The position numbers and the translations under genes were made by a program. 64,000 nucleotides of DNA from Aurifilum marmelostoma (Eukaryota; Ascomycota; Sordariomycetes; Diaporthales; Cryphonectriaceae): contig JAMXSV010000019.1 of assembly GCA_027559495.1 (NCBI GenBank), positions 682,001-746,000 on the forward strand. Reading direction: 5' to 3'. Position 1 is the first letter of the stretch. Every line of letters begins with the position of its first letter. The notes beneath the pieces are model-generated. The model saw only the letters and a program-made list of their open reading frames with translations. It searched no databases and was not told where the DNA came from. This document shows positions 12,333 to 23,904 of this stretch, piece by piece.

Positions 12333-14753
12333 TCAAAAGGAGAAAAGAGCATTGTTCTTCCTGCCTAGCGGATACACCACCAGTGCAGACATAAAAATGC
12401 CCACCGCGAGACCGATGGCCACTGTAATCATCTGAGCGCCTACACTGAAGCTCTGGTATATGTTCTTCTCATATACGGACTGGGCACTTGTGGTCGAGTT
12501 GTCAAACAGGGGTGTCTGGAGGCCAGTGATCAAGCCGCCTTGCGCGGAGAGGCCCGAGGGCACAAGCACCATTCTAGAGAATTCACTCGTTAGTCGGTAG
12601 ATCTCCACGATTCCGTCAAAGGGAAGAGGGGGAAGCCGTTGTGAGACGACGACGACGCCCGGTAGGAATAGACGGAAAAGTACATACATGCCAGCAACCA
12701 CGGCCGCAAACGCAAAGGCCCGCTGTGATCTCGCCCAGAGATGGCCCAGTACCCCGAGCGTAAGCGCCGAAGCTGTGTCAGCCACCTGAGCCGTGGCATA
12801 CTGCGACACAAAGTAGTTGACGGTGTAGGCGGCCGAGCCGATGATGACCTGCACGGGCACCTGGCGCGGGCGGGCGCGGATGAGAACGGCTTGGACGACT
12901 AGGTAGCTCGGGACGAGCAGGATCTTCCAGCGCGGATCTACAGACCGCGGACATGTGGCCGTGGCCGGGGCGTCTGGGTATATGGCGCCCCACAGCTGTG
13001 AACCGACAGCCATGCCATACCCCAGAAGCAGCGAGTAGATGATTGCGTAGAAGAGCCGGGTGGAGCCTGCCGTGATGGACTTGGACTGCAGTTCGAGACT
13101 ACCGCACAGAACAATGTATCCCGGCAGGATGGTGGTGATGGAGGACTCGGCCACGGATCCGAAGCAGAAGTATTCCTGGGCGGAGCCGATGGAGGCGAAG
13201 GCGCGCGCACCAAAGGAGGTGATGAGGGCCGCGGTGACCTCGAGGACGTTGGCGTACAGGGGATTCCTAGCGGCGATGATGACCTGGAGCGTGCCCACGA
13301 TGCAGCCGAGCAAAAAGGCGATGGGCATGTCCAGCCAGTATCCACTGTAGGCCCAGATACAGGCCAGCGCCGATGCACAGCCATAGAAGGGTACGATCCA
13401 CCACGGCTTATAGAAGGGCGGAGCGGCGATGAGGTTAGCAAGGGACTGCGTCGCGTCCTCGATGGAAACTTCTCCGTGCACGACATCCTTGTAGAGGTGG
13501 AAGACGACCTCGCAGGCGCCAATGTCGAGCCCCTGTGCCTTGACGATGGTGGTGTAGGCGGATCTCGTAAAGGGGTCGGCGGGGTCGATAGGGTTAATAA
13601 ATGAAATCTCCGTACAGCCCACGGTGTAGTTGACCCGACCTTCCATCTCCAGGACCTTGAACAACTGGAGGGTGTACTCTTCAATACGATGGGTGGGAGC
13701 ACCATATGCCATGAACGCGTAGACCTAGAGGTGTGGGCGTCAGTCAGATGATCTTCGAATTATAGTGTCAGCGCGCAGACTCACCATCAGGAGCACCAGG
13801 TTTCTCCTGTGTGCAAGCTCGGCCTTGGCCTGAACATACTTGGCCTGCTTGCTGTCGCCCTTGGCAGCTTTGACCTTGAGTTTCTTGAGCGCACTAGACA
13901 GCTCATGAGCGTCGACACCGGGCCCGAAAATCTTTCTCAGAGTTCCAGGGGTGGTGGTTCCAGAGCCCACGGCGGTGGTGCTGCTGGAAGCCGTGGTCTG
14001 GACAGAAGCGCTAGACTCGGTCCTGGTGCCCAGACCCGGGCGAGCTAGCATCACAGACGGCGCGATGAGGCTCGAGACGCGGTTGTGGGAGGATTTCTTC
14101 CCCTTCTTGGGCCGCCCAGTGACCTTGCGGATGGTCTGCAGATCAATGCCAATATCACCAATGAGGTCCTGGATATCCTGGTCCTTGTCTGGCGCGCCAA
14201 AGTCATCCCTCACAGCCTGCATCCACTTCCTGAAGGACCCCCACCAGCCGTGCCGGTGGCGGAAGGGCTCTTGGTCCTTCTCTCCCCCATACGGCGTGGC
14301 TGCATCTGCAGATGTCATGTCGGTTCTCGCCCGAAGAGGTGCTGAGTAGGCCCGAGCGAGCTGCGTCGGCTCGGAGGGGAAACGTGCGCGGCGTGGAGTG
14401 TCTGTGGGGCCAGGCGTGGCCAGAGGTGTGCCGTTCTCTGGAACGGGAGATGCTGGGATCTCAGGAGAGAGCATGGGAGAGGTTGCCAGGCGAGAGTGGG
14501 AGTCTGGAGAGTCCGTCTCGTCGCCCGTATCATCGTGACTGTGATGGCGAGCATGCCAGCGGCTGTGGCTCCCGCTACGGCGTCGCAGCTCCGCTGGAGC
14601 CTGGACTGGGGAGCCAGGGCTGGCCTGATCGATAGTATCCGGCTGGGAGCCGAAGTTGACGCCCTGCACAGGTGGAGGCTGGTGGGTGAAGAAGGAGGCG
14701 TTCTCGTCGGTGCCAGATATCTGGGGCGCACCTGGAATGGCCCCTTCCGCCAT
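12333..14753 (-). CDS. PRM10: Prm10/ThrE-family multipass membrane protein
   Basis: Two exons (14753-13785 and 13724-12333; intron GTGAGT...CTAG) give 786 residues. Residues 1-320 are polar, Ser/Pro/Thr-rich and presumably cytosolic, ending in a Lys-rich helical stretch. From about residue 320 the protein matches the ThrE architecture: a soluble-looking first half of the domain (MAYGAPTHRIEEYTLQLF, then the TEISFINP region), and then roughly ten hydrophobic segments ending near GRKNNALFSF. Bacterial ThrE exports threonine and serine; the yeast relative Prm10 is pheromone-regulated but its substrate is not established. The long N-terminal extension is usual for filamentous-fungal members. The intron falls just before the ThrE domain, dividing the disordered head from the membrane part. 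Family assignment is firm, transported substrate is inference. Confidence 0.88.
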
Positions 14754-17534
14754 GTTGACAACGATCCTCTCGCGAAGATAGACGAGGAGAGGTATTAGGA
14801 AGATGCCGGCGGCGAAGGAAGATGTTCGAGGGGAATGATGTTGACTTCAATGTCGAGGTTGACTTTGAGAGGGCTGAAGGTGGGTGGTAGATGCCTGGTT
14901 GGGTTGTTGTGTCGCTGATATGTCGTCTGATGTCGGAATATCAAAAGTTGATGACGCTATGGCTCGTGAACAACAGAGTCGAAGATGTCTCGTTTAGAAA
15001 AAGAAAAGAAAGACAAAAAATTGGCCCGATCTTGTCGAGGGCGAATGGATGCTGGTTGCTTGTCGTCGGTGAGGCTGGCGACAACAAGCCATGTCATCGG
15101 TCGTGGGCGATCGCCTAGATGATGGAGGAGGAGGAAGCACAAGAAAAAAGTGTGTCCACTTTGACGACGGCAAGGCTTGACTATTTCATCATCGTATGGT
15201 CCATGCGCAACCTCGCTTAGATTTGTCGGAAGTGAGAAAAGATTGACCTTAGATCTGAGAGGGCTGCGGTGATTGACTTGAGATAATGGAGGAGGCAAGT
15301 TGAAAGGGATAGAGACGAACGAGAAAGAAAACAGGGTCTAATCCCATAATTCTTGACCCGACTTTTCCGCGCTGGAATGGCCTGGCTTGCATGGCAATAA
15401 CGCTTCGTCGAAACGTTTGGCAATTGGCTTCTGGTGGCTCGGGTGGAAAAAATATCTACGGACGTACACTCCTCGAACTCCGATCGATTCAAGGAAGGCC
15501 CCTGGAGGTGTCGTCATAAAATCGGGCCGCCGACGACTCAGGGGTCCTCATCTCGAATAACTGCCCTGTGCCCCGGATCGCACGGCACCCAGATAGAACC
15601 CCCCCCACAAGAGAACGCAGCTGAAGCTTTGTTTTATGGAAATATGGATCGCCATATGGCGTGGAGAGTCTAGACAAAACAGACGCCAGTGACCCGCATA
15701 CTACGTCTACATGGTAGTAAGTCTTGGGAAGGTGAGAACGTCTCGCGGACTTGGCGCACACACTCTTCTCTCTCTCTGTCTCAAAGAAGTGCAGCTTTAC
15801 TTCAGACGCTAGGCTGATGTGGCAAGCGTGTGTCTGGGTGATTGGATGGCTGGCTGCGATAGCGTGCTGAGTAACGCGCCAAGGTCGCCAAGGTGCGGGA
15901 GTACCTTTTTGCTACTGAGACGAGTCTAGCGTTTGCCTGTCAGTTGGCACCCGCGGCTTCCCTAATATGGCACCAGCCGGATTACCGTTGAGAGCAACCT
16001 CCCGCCATCCTTGCTACGGGTCACCTGCTCTGGGCCTGCGTTGGACATTCGAGTGTCTCAGGGCTGTGAATACCCAGATGGAATAAGATGGAAACATGGC
16101 AAACCTCAATGTGCAGATCCAGACAAGATACTCAAGTATCAAGGACGAAATTCGAGTCCAGGCATCTCTGGGGATGGCCACTGAGCATCAACCCATTCGT
16201 CTGAGAGTCAGCACTTGCAATCGTCAAGCCGTCTTCCTGGTTATATGACCCTGATTAAAGAAAAGCATCTAACCCACATGCTCTCCGAATTCCACTTGAT
16301 AGCAATTTCGAAAATCAAGAATGGAAATCCATCCCTTTCTGTCACCAGCAAGTGCAGATACTCTCGGTCTGCACAGCGCCTACCCTTCCAAATATTTCAC
16401 TGGGCAGTGTCGATCTGTCCATGAGGTTTACAGACGTTGAGTATCAACAAAGTAAATACAGAATGAATCCCAGGTTTGCTATGTGCTATCTTTGTATAAT
16501 AGGAAGGGACTTACATACTCTAGACCGTCCGAGACTGGAATTCTCAAGGGTATAGGGATAGATTTGAAGGCCAGGCAACCAAGTGGTAGTCATGTAACTA
16601 TACTGTTGGTCCCTGCAGAGGGTCCTACCAGTGGTGATGCTTGCAGAACCCCTTAAGCATACCTTACATACCCATGCCCTCAATATTCCTTCTCTGGGGC
16701 ATCCTTGTCACTGCTCGTTGTTGAGCACGTCTCTTTGTACCTGTCTATCCTCATCTAACTGGCACCTAGTCTCTGCCCGGCCTCAGGTGTTAGAGATGCG
16801 ATTCACCGCGGATGTGTTGGCTGAACTTCTTTTTTTTCCCAAATGCTACCCATATGAAGCATGAGATTGAATGTCTCGCTCTGAGGATCGAATACTGCCT
16901 GGGCTTGAAACCTTGCCAAAGACATAGATAACAACAGACTTCATTCAATGACGTAGGGTTTGCAAGATGGCTTCAATCCTGGGTCCGGGCTGGTCCGGGC
17001 CGGCTGTCAGACTGCCACGGAGGGGAAGAACGGCCTGGCTCGGGTGTGGCAGAGATATTTATAGAAGATGCTGACTGGTGAGACCAGACTATACTCAGCC
17101 GACTGTCAACACCACGCTGAATGCTGGTGATCGTCGTGCACAGTGGTAGAGAAGCATCCGAGACAGCAACCATCTTGTGGAATATCTGGCCCATCAGTCC
17201 AACACCGCTTTCTCCCCGTTATTCACGCATCGATGGCGGTAAGATCAATGTAAACCGACGACGTTGGTGGCGTCTACATGGCTGAAGCCAGATGTCGTCA
17301 TGTTTTGGTGATAGAGTCATGCTCCCGATGACAGTGAAACGTGGGGCTTGTAAACACGATCGGGACATGAAAACGAGCTTAGCTATACATTTAGACTGTG
17401 GGCGAATGATCCCATCACCTAGACCGGTCCTTGGTATGAATGTAGAGAAGGGATTAGTCAGCTGCCAACTCTGGAGTGTCTAGGTGGTCCCTTCCTCGGA
17501 AGCGAGACGAAAGGCTTGAGATCAAGGAAGGGGT

Positions 17535-18133
17535 ATTGTCATGCCTTCCGGTACAAGGAAGCCTTGAGCTCTGTTCAACGGGAAGGAGTTGTCTTGGCCC
17601 TTTTCCCGACGTATCTGATGCTCTCAACGCTTAGAACCTCTATTTCTCAGGGACAAGCTATGGCTTCTTGAGGCAGCATCAACCGACATTAACCAACTGA
17701 CCAGATCACTACCATTTCTCCTCACAGTGATCGGATGTCGAGCACGGCATGATATTGAATTTGGCAATCCGACTGGCGGCAACTCACCGGCGAAGACGGT
17801 CCACATTATCAACCGCAAATGTGCATTCATGAGGACCTCCTCCCCAAAAGTGGTTTTGTTCACAGTCGCATGCCAAGTTAATTTTCGAGACGCTGACAAG
17901 ACTAGTAGGCGACTAGTTTCGACCGCCATGAATGGTTTCATGGTCAGCTTCGAAGAAGAAGTGGAGATGCAGATGAAAAGAGTTATGACGATGATTATGA
18001 AACAACAGAGTTGATTGAGGAAGTGGAGTCTGGCGAGTCTCGCTCTGTGTACAATCTCTCCTCTACAGAATCTACTTCGATGACGGATCATGATGAGAAG
18101 TTGAGTGATGTCAATGGACAAGTCGACAACTGA
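17535..18133 (+). pseudogene. Decayed, unrecognised protein gene
   Basis: Consecutive protein-like stretches on the + strand lie in different frames. One (about 17538-17650) reads through YCHAFRYKEALSSVQ; the next (about 17635-17757) through DKLWLLEAASTDINQL; the next (about 17759-17857) through IWQSDWRQLTGEDGPHY; the last (17909-18133) is an acidic, Ser-rich tail beginning near FDRHEWFHGQL and ending in TGA. The last two share a frame and can be joined by a 51-base intron (17858-17908, with a GCTGAC branch site), but the earlier borders need base losses or gains, not introns. I do not recognise the family. Chance open frames are an alternative for the first parts; the acidic tail is the most convincing piece. 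Confidence 0.35.
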
Positions 18134-19145
18134 AGATGCACCCCAGAGCAAGGCGCGAGATGACGGCCTTGCTCCTAAGAATAGGTCCTTTCGAACCTGT
18201 CATTTCCACCGGCATTGAAGAGTTTCGAGCCGTTTGGGGGGCCAAGCCCGGGTCTACGGGTCTGCTTATGGTCGGCGCCAGGGACTCTCTTGTTAACAAA
18301 TTTGCACACAACTAACCAGCAAATTGTGTTAGTGCAGGGTGCAGGCCAGTGCAGTAAGCCTTAGCTGAAGTCAGCTCTTGCTCGTCTCGAAACTTTTCCT
18401 CTTCACGCCTCCACGACCGCGGCCCAAGCCGGGCTGTCTGGCCGCGTCGAAACAACACAGCAGCCAGACAACCTCGACCAATGATTTCTTCACCCCTGGG
18501 CCATCGCCTCTGCAGACATGACGGCCTCTTCTTCCGGGCTTCGAGCCGCCACCGACCACCGGCGCACGACGGTGGTCCAGTCCGGCCTGTGGCTCAAGCG
18601 ATACTGAGTGGAGAGGCATGATGTTGCAGTCTTGGTCCCGCACAGTCAGCATGGCCATTCTCGTGGCTCTCGAGTTCCAGCATGACAAGACACCGTTGCC
18701 TTGCTGGGCTGCGGCCGTCGACACGGTCCCAGGTCATGTTCTGAGCCCGCCTCCGCCGCTTCACCAACTGTTGCTGTTGTGCTTTGCTGTGTCAAACGCA
18801 GCGTCGATCGTCTCAGCGATGCTTAGTGGCCTTGTCTGTCGGTCTCTCCGACTAGGTCTTTCTGGAACAACAAGACAGTGCCCCGGCATCTCACCTGTTT
18901 CATCTGGCTGGTGCAGTCAAGAGGTCGGCCTCTCTCTCGATTCCAGAAGATTATAACATCCGGACGCGGGCTACAACCTCGTGCGGGTTTCTCAACACCA
19001 ATCGTTTAAGATCAATGCGTCGGCGCCCCCAAAACCTCACTCCGAAGAAAGGCCCCACGAGCAGCAGCAACAGGGCCACATTCACAAGCTGTTCGTTCAA
19101 TCATTCGCTCTGAGACGTCCACTTTGAACCCACCTGAATCATTTG

Positions 19146-19158
19146 CCCCCCCCCCCCC
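19146..19158. repeat. C13 homopolymer in a 5' leader
   Basis: Run of 13 C about 65 bases before the ATG at 19224. An ATG three bases upstream of the run (19143) is in frame with the gene, but a coding C13 would be unstable and the conserved-looking protein start lies after it. Confidence 0.9.
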
Positions 19159-19223
19159 TTTACTTCTTACTGCGAAGGGTTCAACGATTACGAAAACATC
19201 ATCAACATCAACAAAAGAGCAAG

Positions 19224-21191
19224 ATGTGCAAATTCACCTACTTGGGGTATGTAGGCTGCGAGGAGCCGGAGAGGCATTACTTTATCCGTCGGGAGAAATG
19301 TGTCGGTAAGGCTCACCTCAAGCACTGGTGTGACCCTCATGAGCAGGAAGAGGTGGCTCTCGAAGAGGACGAGCCCATCGCCGACCTTGCCTGTCCCATG
19401 TGCGCCGACATTCCTGTCGTATACGACCAACCTCTGCTCGAGATCGCGCACTCTCGACGGTCTGTGCTGCCTGCGCCCCACTACGACGGCGTGACGGGCC
19501 AGTACTCTAGGTTTCCCAGACATCATGGGTACAACAACAACAACAGGATGAACCGGCCTGCTATCCCACCCAAGAACTCATCCGAGGCGCTTGTTCCGAG
19601 GCCTCTGAACATGGCCCGCAGGCAGATGCACCAGAGGTCGGCGAGCGAGACAGCTGTCAACCGCATCAGGCAGAAGGAGATCGGCCCGGACTACCAGCTC
19701 TCCTCTGCCAAGTACGAGGAGGACAAGGAGCAGGAGGTGTTGATGCTCCCCTCGGCCACCTATATGCCAGGTGAGGAGCAGATCCCGATGCTGCCGGCTA
19801 CGGCCTACATGCCTCCTCCCGAGGGCGCAAAGCAGCTGCCCAAGCCTCTTCCCATGCCGCAGCCGATGGAGCTCACTCCGCCCTCGAGCAGGGACGCGAG
19901 CATGTCGCCCCCGCAAAATCGCATGGGCATGATGATGATGCGGACCATCCCTCCCGGCGAGAGCAGCAGGCGAGAGCTCGAGTCCATCCGCGAGAGGGCC
20001 AAGATGGCTGCCGCCAAGGAGTCCAGACCGGCCACACCACAGAGTCGCCCTGGCACTGACCGCTCACGATCGGGCTCCGAGTCGTCTACATCGTCTTTTG
20101 GCAACCCGAACCCGCCGCCGCCTCCTCCTCCACCTCGTCGCAAGGCCTCTGTCGCGTCCTCGGAGGGCTCGTCCTCGTCCTCGTCTTCTGCTCCATCGTC
20201 CAAGAGCGGCAGTGTGACGTCCAGGACTGCCCGGCGCCCAGAGCACCACAGAAAGGAATCGTCGGCGTCCTCGACGTCAGCATCTAGTACCTCCCGCACG
20301 CCACCCCAGGAGGAAAACAAATTCACCACTGCCGCCCTCCGCACCATCGGCATCGGCATCGACCGCACCGCGTCACCTGAGCGTGGCCGTGGGCGCCAGC
20401 GTCGGGAGCGGGGCGGCTCGAGCAGCGAGAGATCGGACTCGCCATCGGTCTGGCGGCCGACCATCAGCCCGCCACAGCTGCAGCAGGACAGCCTGGGCAT
20501 GGGCTCCAACACCAACATCGTCGAGCCGCTGAAGCAGCGTCTGGTGCCATTCCGGCCGACCAAGAGCGGAGCGACGACACCTAACTCGGCGGTCTCGACG
20601 CCTCGACGCGAAGCTTCAGCGGAGGACAGACAGCGGCCCAAGACGCCACACCCCAACGCCGCAAACAACAACAATAACAACAAGCAGCCCGCAATGGCGC
20701 TGCGACTGTACCCCAACAAGAAGGACGACGAAAAGATCGCCACGGCAGCCTTCAATGCCATGCTGCACGAGGAGCAGAAGGCGCTGTACGCGGCGCAGAA
20801 GGATCTGGGGCAAAAGCATGTGAAGTTCCAGACCCGCAGCGATGATGACGACGTCGAGAGCGCGGTCGAGACGCAGCTACCCACTGTGTCCATGCAGTTC
20901 TCCAGCGGCGGCGATCCCTACGGCACCGCTGGCGTCGGCAGGACCAAGAACCTTGCCGCTGCGGCGCGCACCGGCCTGCGCCGTATCCAAACGGGTCAGG
21001 TCAAGACTGTCACTATCAATTCGCCTCGGCCTCTGAAGAGAGCCAACACGACCGACGATGTCACGCCGTCGTCTGCTACCATGAAGGTCAAGGGCGGCCC
21101 TCTGTTTAGCATTGCTGGTGTTGGCGGCAAGACACAGGAGTTTGAGATTGTTTCGAACAATGGAGACGCCTCGCTTGGACAGGCGTTCTAA
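19224..21191 (+). CDS. Cys/His-headed, intrinsically disordered protein
   Basis: A single exon of 655 residues. The first 70 residues are ordered-looking and rich in metal-ligand residues: MCKFTYLGYVGCEEPERH, then a further Cys, HLKHWCDPHE and ACPMC, a Cys/His layout I associate with a widespread but unnamed group of filamentous-fungal proteins. The rest is low-complexity: Met/Pro-rich segments, a run of eight Pro, Ser-rich blocks with many SP/TP sites, and an Asn run. Only the last 130 residues, with Lys/Arg- and Thr-rich patches (KTVTINSPRPLKRANTTDD), look less biased. No signal peptide or membrane segment. I choose the ATG at 19224 over the in-frame ATG at 19143 because the Cys/His head begins there and the intervening leader is CA/C-rich. 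Function unknown; a zinc-binding adaptor or regulator is a guess. Confidence 0.85.
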   Translation: MCKFTYLGYVGCEEPERHYFIRREKCVGKAHLKHWCDPHEQEEVALEEDEPIADLACPMCADIPVVYDQPLLEIAHSRRSVLPAPHYDGVTGQYSRFPRHHGYNNNNRMNRPAIPPKNSSEALVPRPLNMARRQMHQRSASETAVNRIRQKEIGPDYQLSSAKYEEDKEQEVLMLPSATYMPGEEQIPMLPATAYMPPPEGAKQLPKPLPMPQPMELTPPSSRDASMSPPQNRMGMMMMRTIPPGESSRRELESIRERAKMAAAKESRPATPQSRPGTDRSRSGSESSTSSFGNPNPPPPPPPPRRKASVASSEGSSSSSSSAPSSKSGSVTSRTARRPEHHRKESSASSTSASSTSRTPPQEENKFTTAALRTIGIGIDRTASPERGRGRQRRERGGSSSERSDSPSVWRPTISPPQLQQDSLGMGSNTNIVEPLKQRLVPFRPTKSGATTPNSAVSTPRREASAEDRQRPKTPHPNAANNNNNNKQPAMALRLYPNKKDDEKIATAAFNAMLHEEQKALYAAQKDLGQKHVKFQTRSDDDDVESAVETQLPTVSMQFSSGGDPYGTAGVGRTKNLAAAARTGLRRIQTGQVKTVTINSPRPLKRANTTDDVTPSSATMKVKGGPLFSIAGVGGKTQEFEIVSNNGDASLGQAF

Positions 21192-22219
21192 ATCCTGCTT
21201 CTTCTTCTTTTGTTTTCTATGCTTTTTGGGGAGGTTTCTTTTTTTTTTTTAACTTGTTCCGGACTTTCTCACTGGTTGAGGGATGCCTGCGTTTTTCGAT
21301 CATTTCTAACAATTTTCTTTTGTGTCACTGTTTTCGGATGTTTCATCAGAGATATAGTCTCTGTCTGGGTTTCTTTTCATAGTCTTGGATTATCTGGTGT
21401 TGGGGGTAAACGGTATGGTAGAGTGGTTGGCATTCGCATATGGATTGAGAAGGTCTTGTTTTTGGGGGGGGGGGGGGCTCTTGTTTTGAGATACCAAGTT
21501 ACTGAACATTCTTTCAAATTCAACTGTTGCGCATTATCAGCTGACTATATTCTGCTTGTCAACCCTTGCTATGTCAAACTTGATGCTGCTCACACTGTTT
21601 GTCAATACACAGCTTCTATCACAAGGTACATGTGCACCTGTCATACTAGATTTCATTGTAACGATAAGACCGTGATTGGCGCACGAGGTCCATTACCGAC
21701 CCGCAGCGACGGAGCCGAGGGATCAACTATTGCGGGCCAACATGCCGCCATGAACGCGCTACCACCGGCTATATTATTTTATTCAACCTTCCGACCCCTC
21801 CTCGTCGAGCCCGAAGTAGAGCGGTCTAAGGGATGCGCTGGCTCTTTTTTGCTGCTGCGGGGAAATGCTGCCCCGTCTCGTCACCCATCAAAGATAGCTA
21901 ACAGAGTGATGATTTGTCTTGAGCCATATGCCGAGCATGCCGCAAGGTCGCTCTTTGCTTTGTTTGTCGGAATAATGATTCTTCTCAGCGCTCCTGTTGC
22001 CTAGCATCCGAGCCGTGTTGCATATCATTTGTGTTCCAAGTCCAACTACCCTGTTTCGCTTGCCCTTCACACATTGGTCACTCAAAGGATAACCAGGTAT
22101 CGAGCTGGACCAAAGATCAATACACAAATGGTCATGGTGTTAGTGGATAGGCTTCGCCTCTCATAATTAATCACTTTCTGTAATACACACAAAGTCACAG
22201 CAGTGAAACAACGGCAACC
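21192..22219. other. Spacer before the P450 gene
   Basis: T-rich 3' flank of the preceding gene, a G14 run at 21464-21477, and the P450 promoter. A 264-codon open frame (21210-22004, +) crosses the T10 and G14 runs and has no domain, so I do not call it a gene. Confidence 0.5.
21464..21477. repeat. G14 homopolymer
   Basis: Run of 14 G in the spacer between the disordered Cys/His protein gene and the P450 gene. Confidence 0.9.
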
Positions 22220-23904
22220 ATGGCAGACCTCTCTCTTCTTCTTCATCCATCCGCATGGCCACTCTATATCTGGCTGTCCCTCCTCGTCGCCCTCCCGGCA
22301 GTCACGGCCCTCTACGACGCCGTGACCTGGTTCCGCATGCCGCCAGGCCCCCCACCGCTCCCCTTCATCGGTAACAAGCTGCAGCTGCCCAAGTCCAAAC
22401 CATGGGTCCAGTTCCAGGAGTGGTCGCGCCGCTACGGTCCCATCTTCACCATCTGGATCGGCCGGCGCCCGACCGTGATCATCTCGGACCCGATTGTGGC
22501 CTCGGAGCTCATGGAGAGCCGCAGCAGCAAGTACTCGTCGCGGCCCCGCATGGTGGCCATGGGCGAGCTGCTCTGGGACGGCGCGAGCATCCTCGTGCAG
22601 CCCTACGGCAAGGAATGGAGCGTGCGCAGGCGGCTGCTGCACATCGCCATGACCCCCGGGCCCTGCGACTCTACAAGCCTGCGCAGGAGGCCGAGGCCAG
22701 CCGGCTTGTTCATCGCATACTGCAGAGGCCTGAGGAATACGTCGGCCTGATCGAGACGTTCACCTCGAGCGTGGTCTTCTGCGTCGCCTATGGCCACCGC
22801 ATCGACTCGCTGGGCGCCAAGGTCATTGCGCAGCGGTTCGAGTTCATGCAGTACTCGGCTTCGCTCAACGTTCCCGGCCGGTACCTCGTCGAGACCGTCC
22901 CCGCGCTGAAATACGTCCCGGATGTCCTTGCTCCCTGGAAGGCCGAGATCAAGGCCCACGGCAGGCAGGAGGCGGCCGCCAACATGGCACTCATGGACAT
23001 TGTGCGAGGCGACATGGCGCGCGCCAGGGCCGAGGGCGCAGAGGCGAAGCTGCCGGACTCGCTGTGCAAGATCCTGCTGGAGATGCGCGAGAAGGCTGCC
23101 GCCGGAGAGGAAGAGCCCATCCCCCTGTCGGACCGCAACCTGGCGTTTGTCCCTGCATCTCTGTTCGGTGCTGGGTCCGACACCACGGCGTCGACGCTGT
23201 GCTCGGCCTTCCTGGCCCTGGTCACGCACCAGGAGACCCTGGCGGCGGCGCACGAGGAGCTAGACCGCGTCGTGGGCGGGGACCGCAGCCCTACGTTCGA
23301 GGACGAGTCGTCGCTGCCGTATATCCGGGCTTTCTGCAAAGAGGTGCTGCGGTGGCGGCCCGTCGCCGTGCTGGGGGGCACCCCTCATGCCTCGACCGAG
23401 GACGATGTCTACGAAGGCTATCACATCCCCGCGGGCACGACTGTGCTGGGCAACTCGTGGGCCATCAACCTGAACGAGGCGTACTATCCGAACCCGCACC
23501 ACTTCAACCCCCTGCGTTTCCTCGACGAGAACATGGCCTCCAGGACCAAGGGCGCGAACATCGCAGCGGTCAAGGAGAAGGAGGACATTGAACTCGGCGG
23601 CCGGGCGCACCCTTCCAAGAGCGGCCACTCGTCCTTTGGCTGGGGCCGCCGGATCTGCCCCGGCGCGAATCTGGCCGCCAATTCGCTGTTCATCGCGCTG
23701 GCCAAGCTGCTGTGGGCATATGATATCGAGCCTGTGCCCGGGAGACAGTATGATACGTTTGATTATACGGAGGGCTTCAACATCCGGCCGAAGCCGTTTC
23801 AGTGTGTTATTCGGGTGCGGAGTGAGCGGCACAGGATGGTTCTAGAAAGGGAGAATGAGGAGGCCATGGCTTTTTTGGACAAGTTTACGCCGTTTGAGGA
23901 GTGA
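22220..23904 (+). CDS. Cytochrome P450 with a single-base frame break
   Basis: Intronless microsomal P450. The first frame (from ATG 22220) supplies an N-terminal membrane anchor, the PPGPPPLPFIGN hinge and the WxxxRR helix-C region; after the C5 run at 22653-22657 the match continues one base back, with MTP followed by RALRLYKPAQEAEAS. Read across the break the protein has about 561 residues with all hallmarks: I-helix GAGSDTT near 317, ExxR in KEVLRWRP, and FGWGRRICPG around the haem-ligand Cys near 480. As written, the first frame stops at 22750 after 176 residues, without the haem site. One missing C explains everything, so either the base is lost in the assembly or the gene is newly dead. 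The overall pattern recalls OrdA/CYP64-like fungal enzymes of secondary metabolism, but no synthase gene lies nearby and the substrate is unknown. Confidence 0.85.

Larger units (their letters stand above)
14754..19223. other. Spacer containing one decayed gene
   Basis: Divergent space between the Prm10-like gene and the disordered Cys/His protein gene. Most of it shows only short frames. The 17.5-18.13 kb part carries coding-like segments in shifting frames and is listed separately. The last 200 bases before 19224 are a CA/CT-rich leader with a C13 run. Confidence 0.5.

Noticed and set aside
19805..20893. 362-codon minus-strand frame inside the disordered Cys/His protein gene
   Set aside because: Shadow of a GC-rich, Ser-rich coding strand; no domain of its own.
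21210..22004. 264-codon open frame on the + strand after the disordered Cys/His protein gene
   Set aside because: It runs through T10 and G14 homopolymers, has no domain, no repeat of family features and a composition like random translation; treated as chance.
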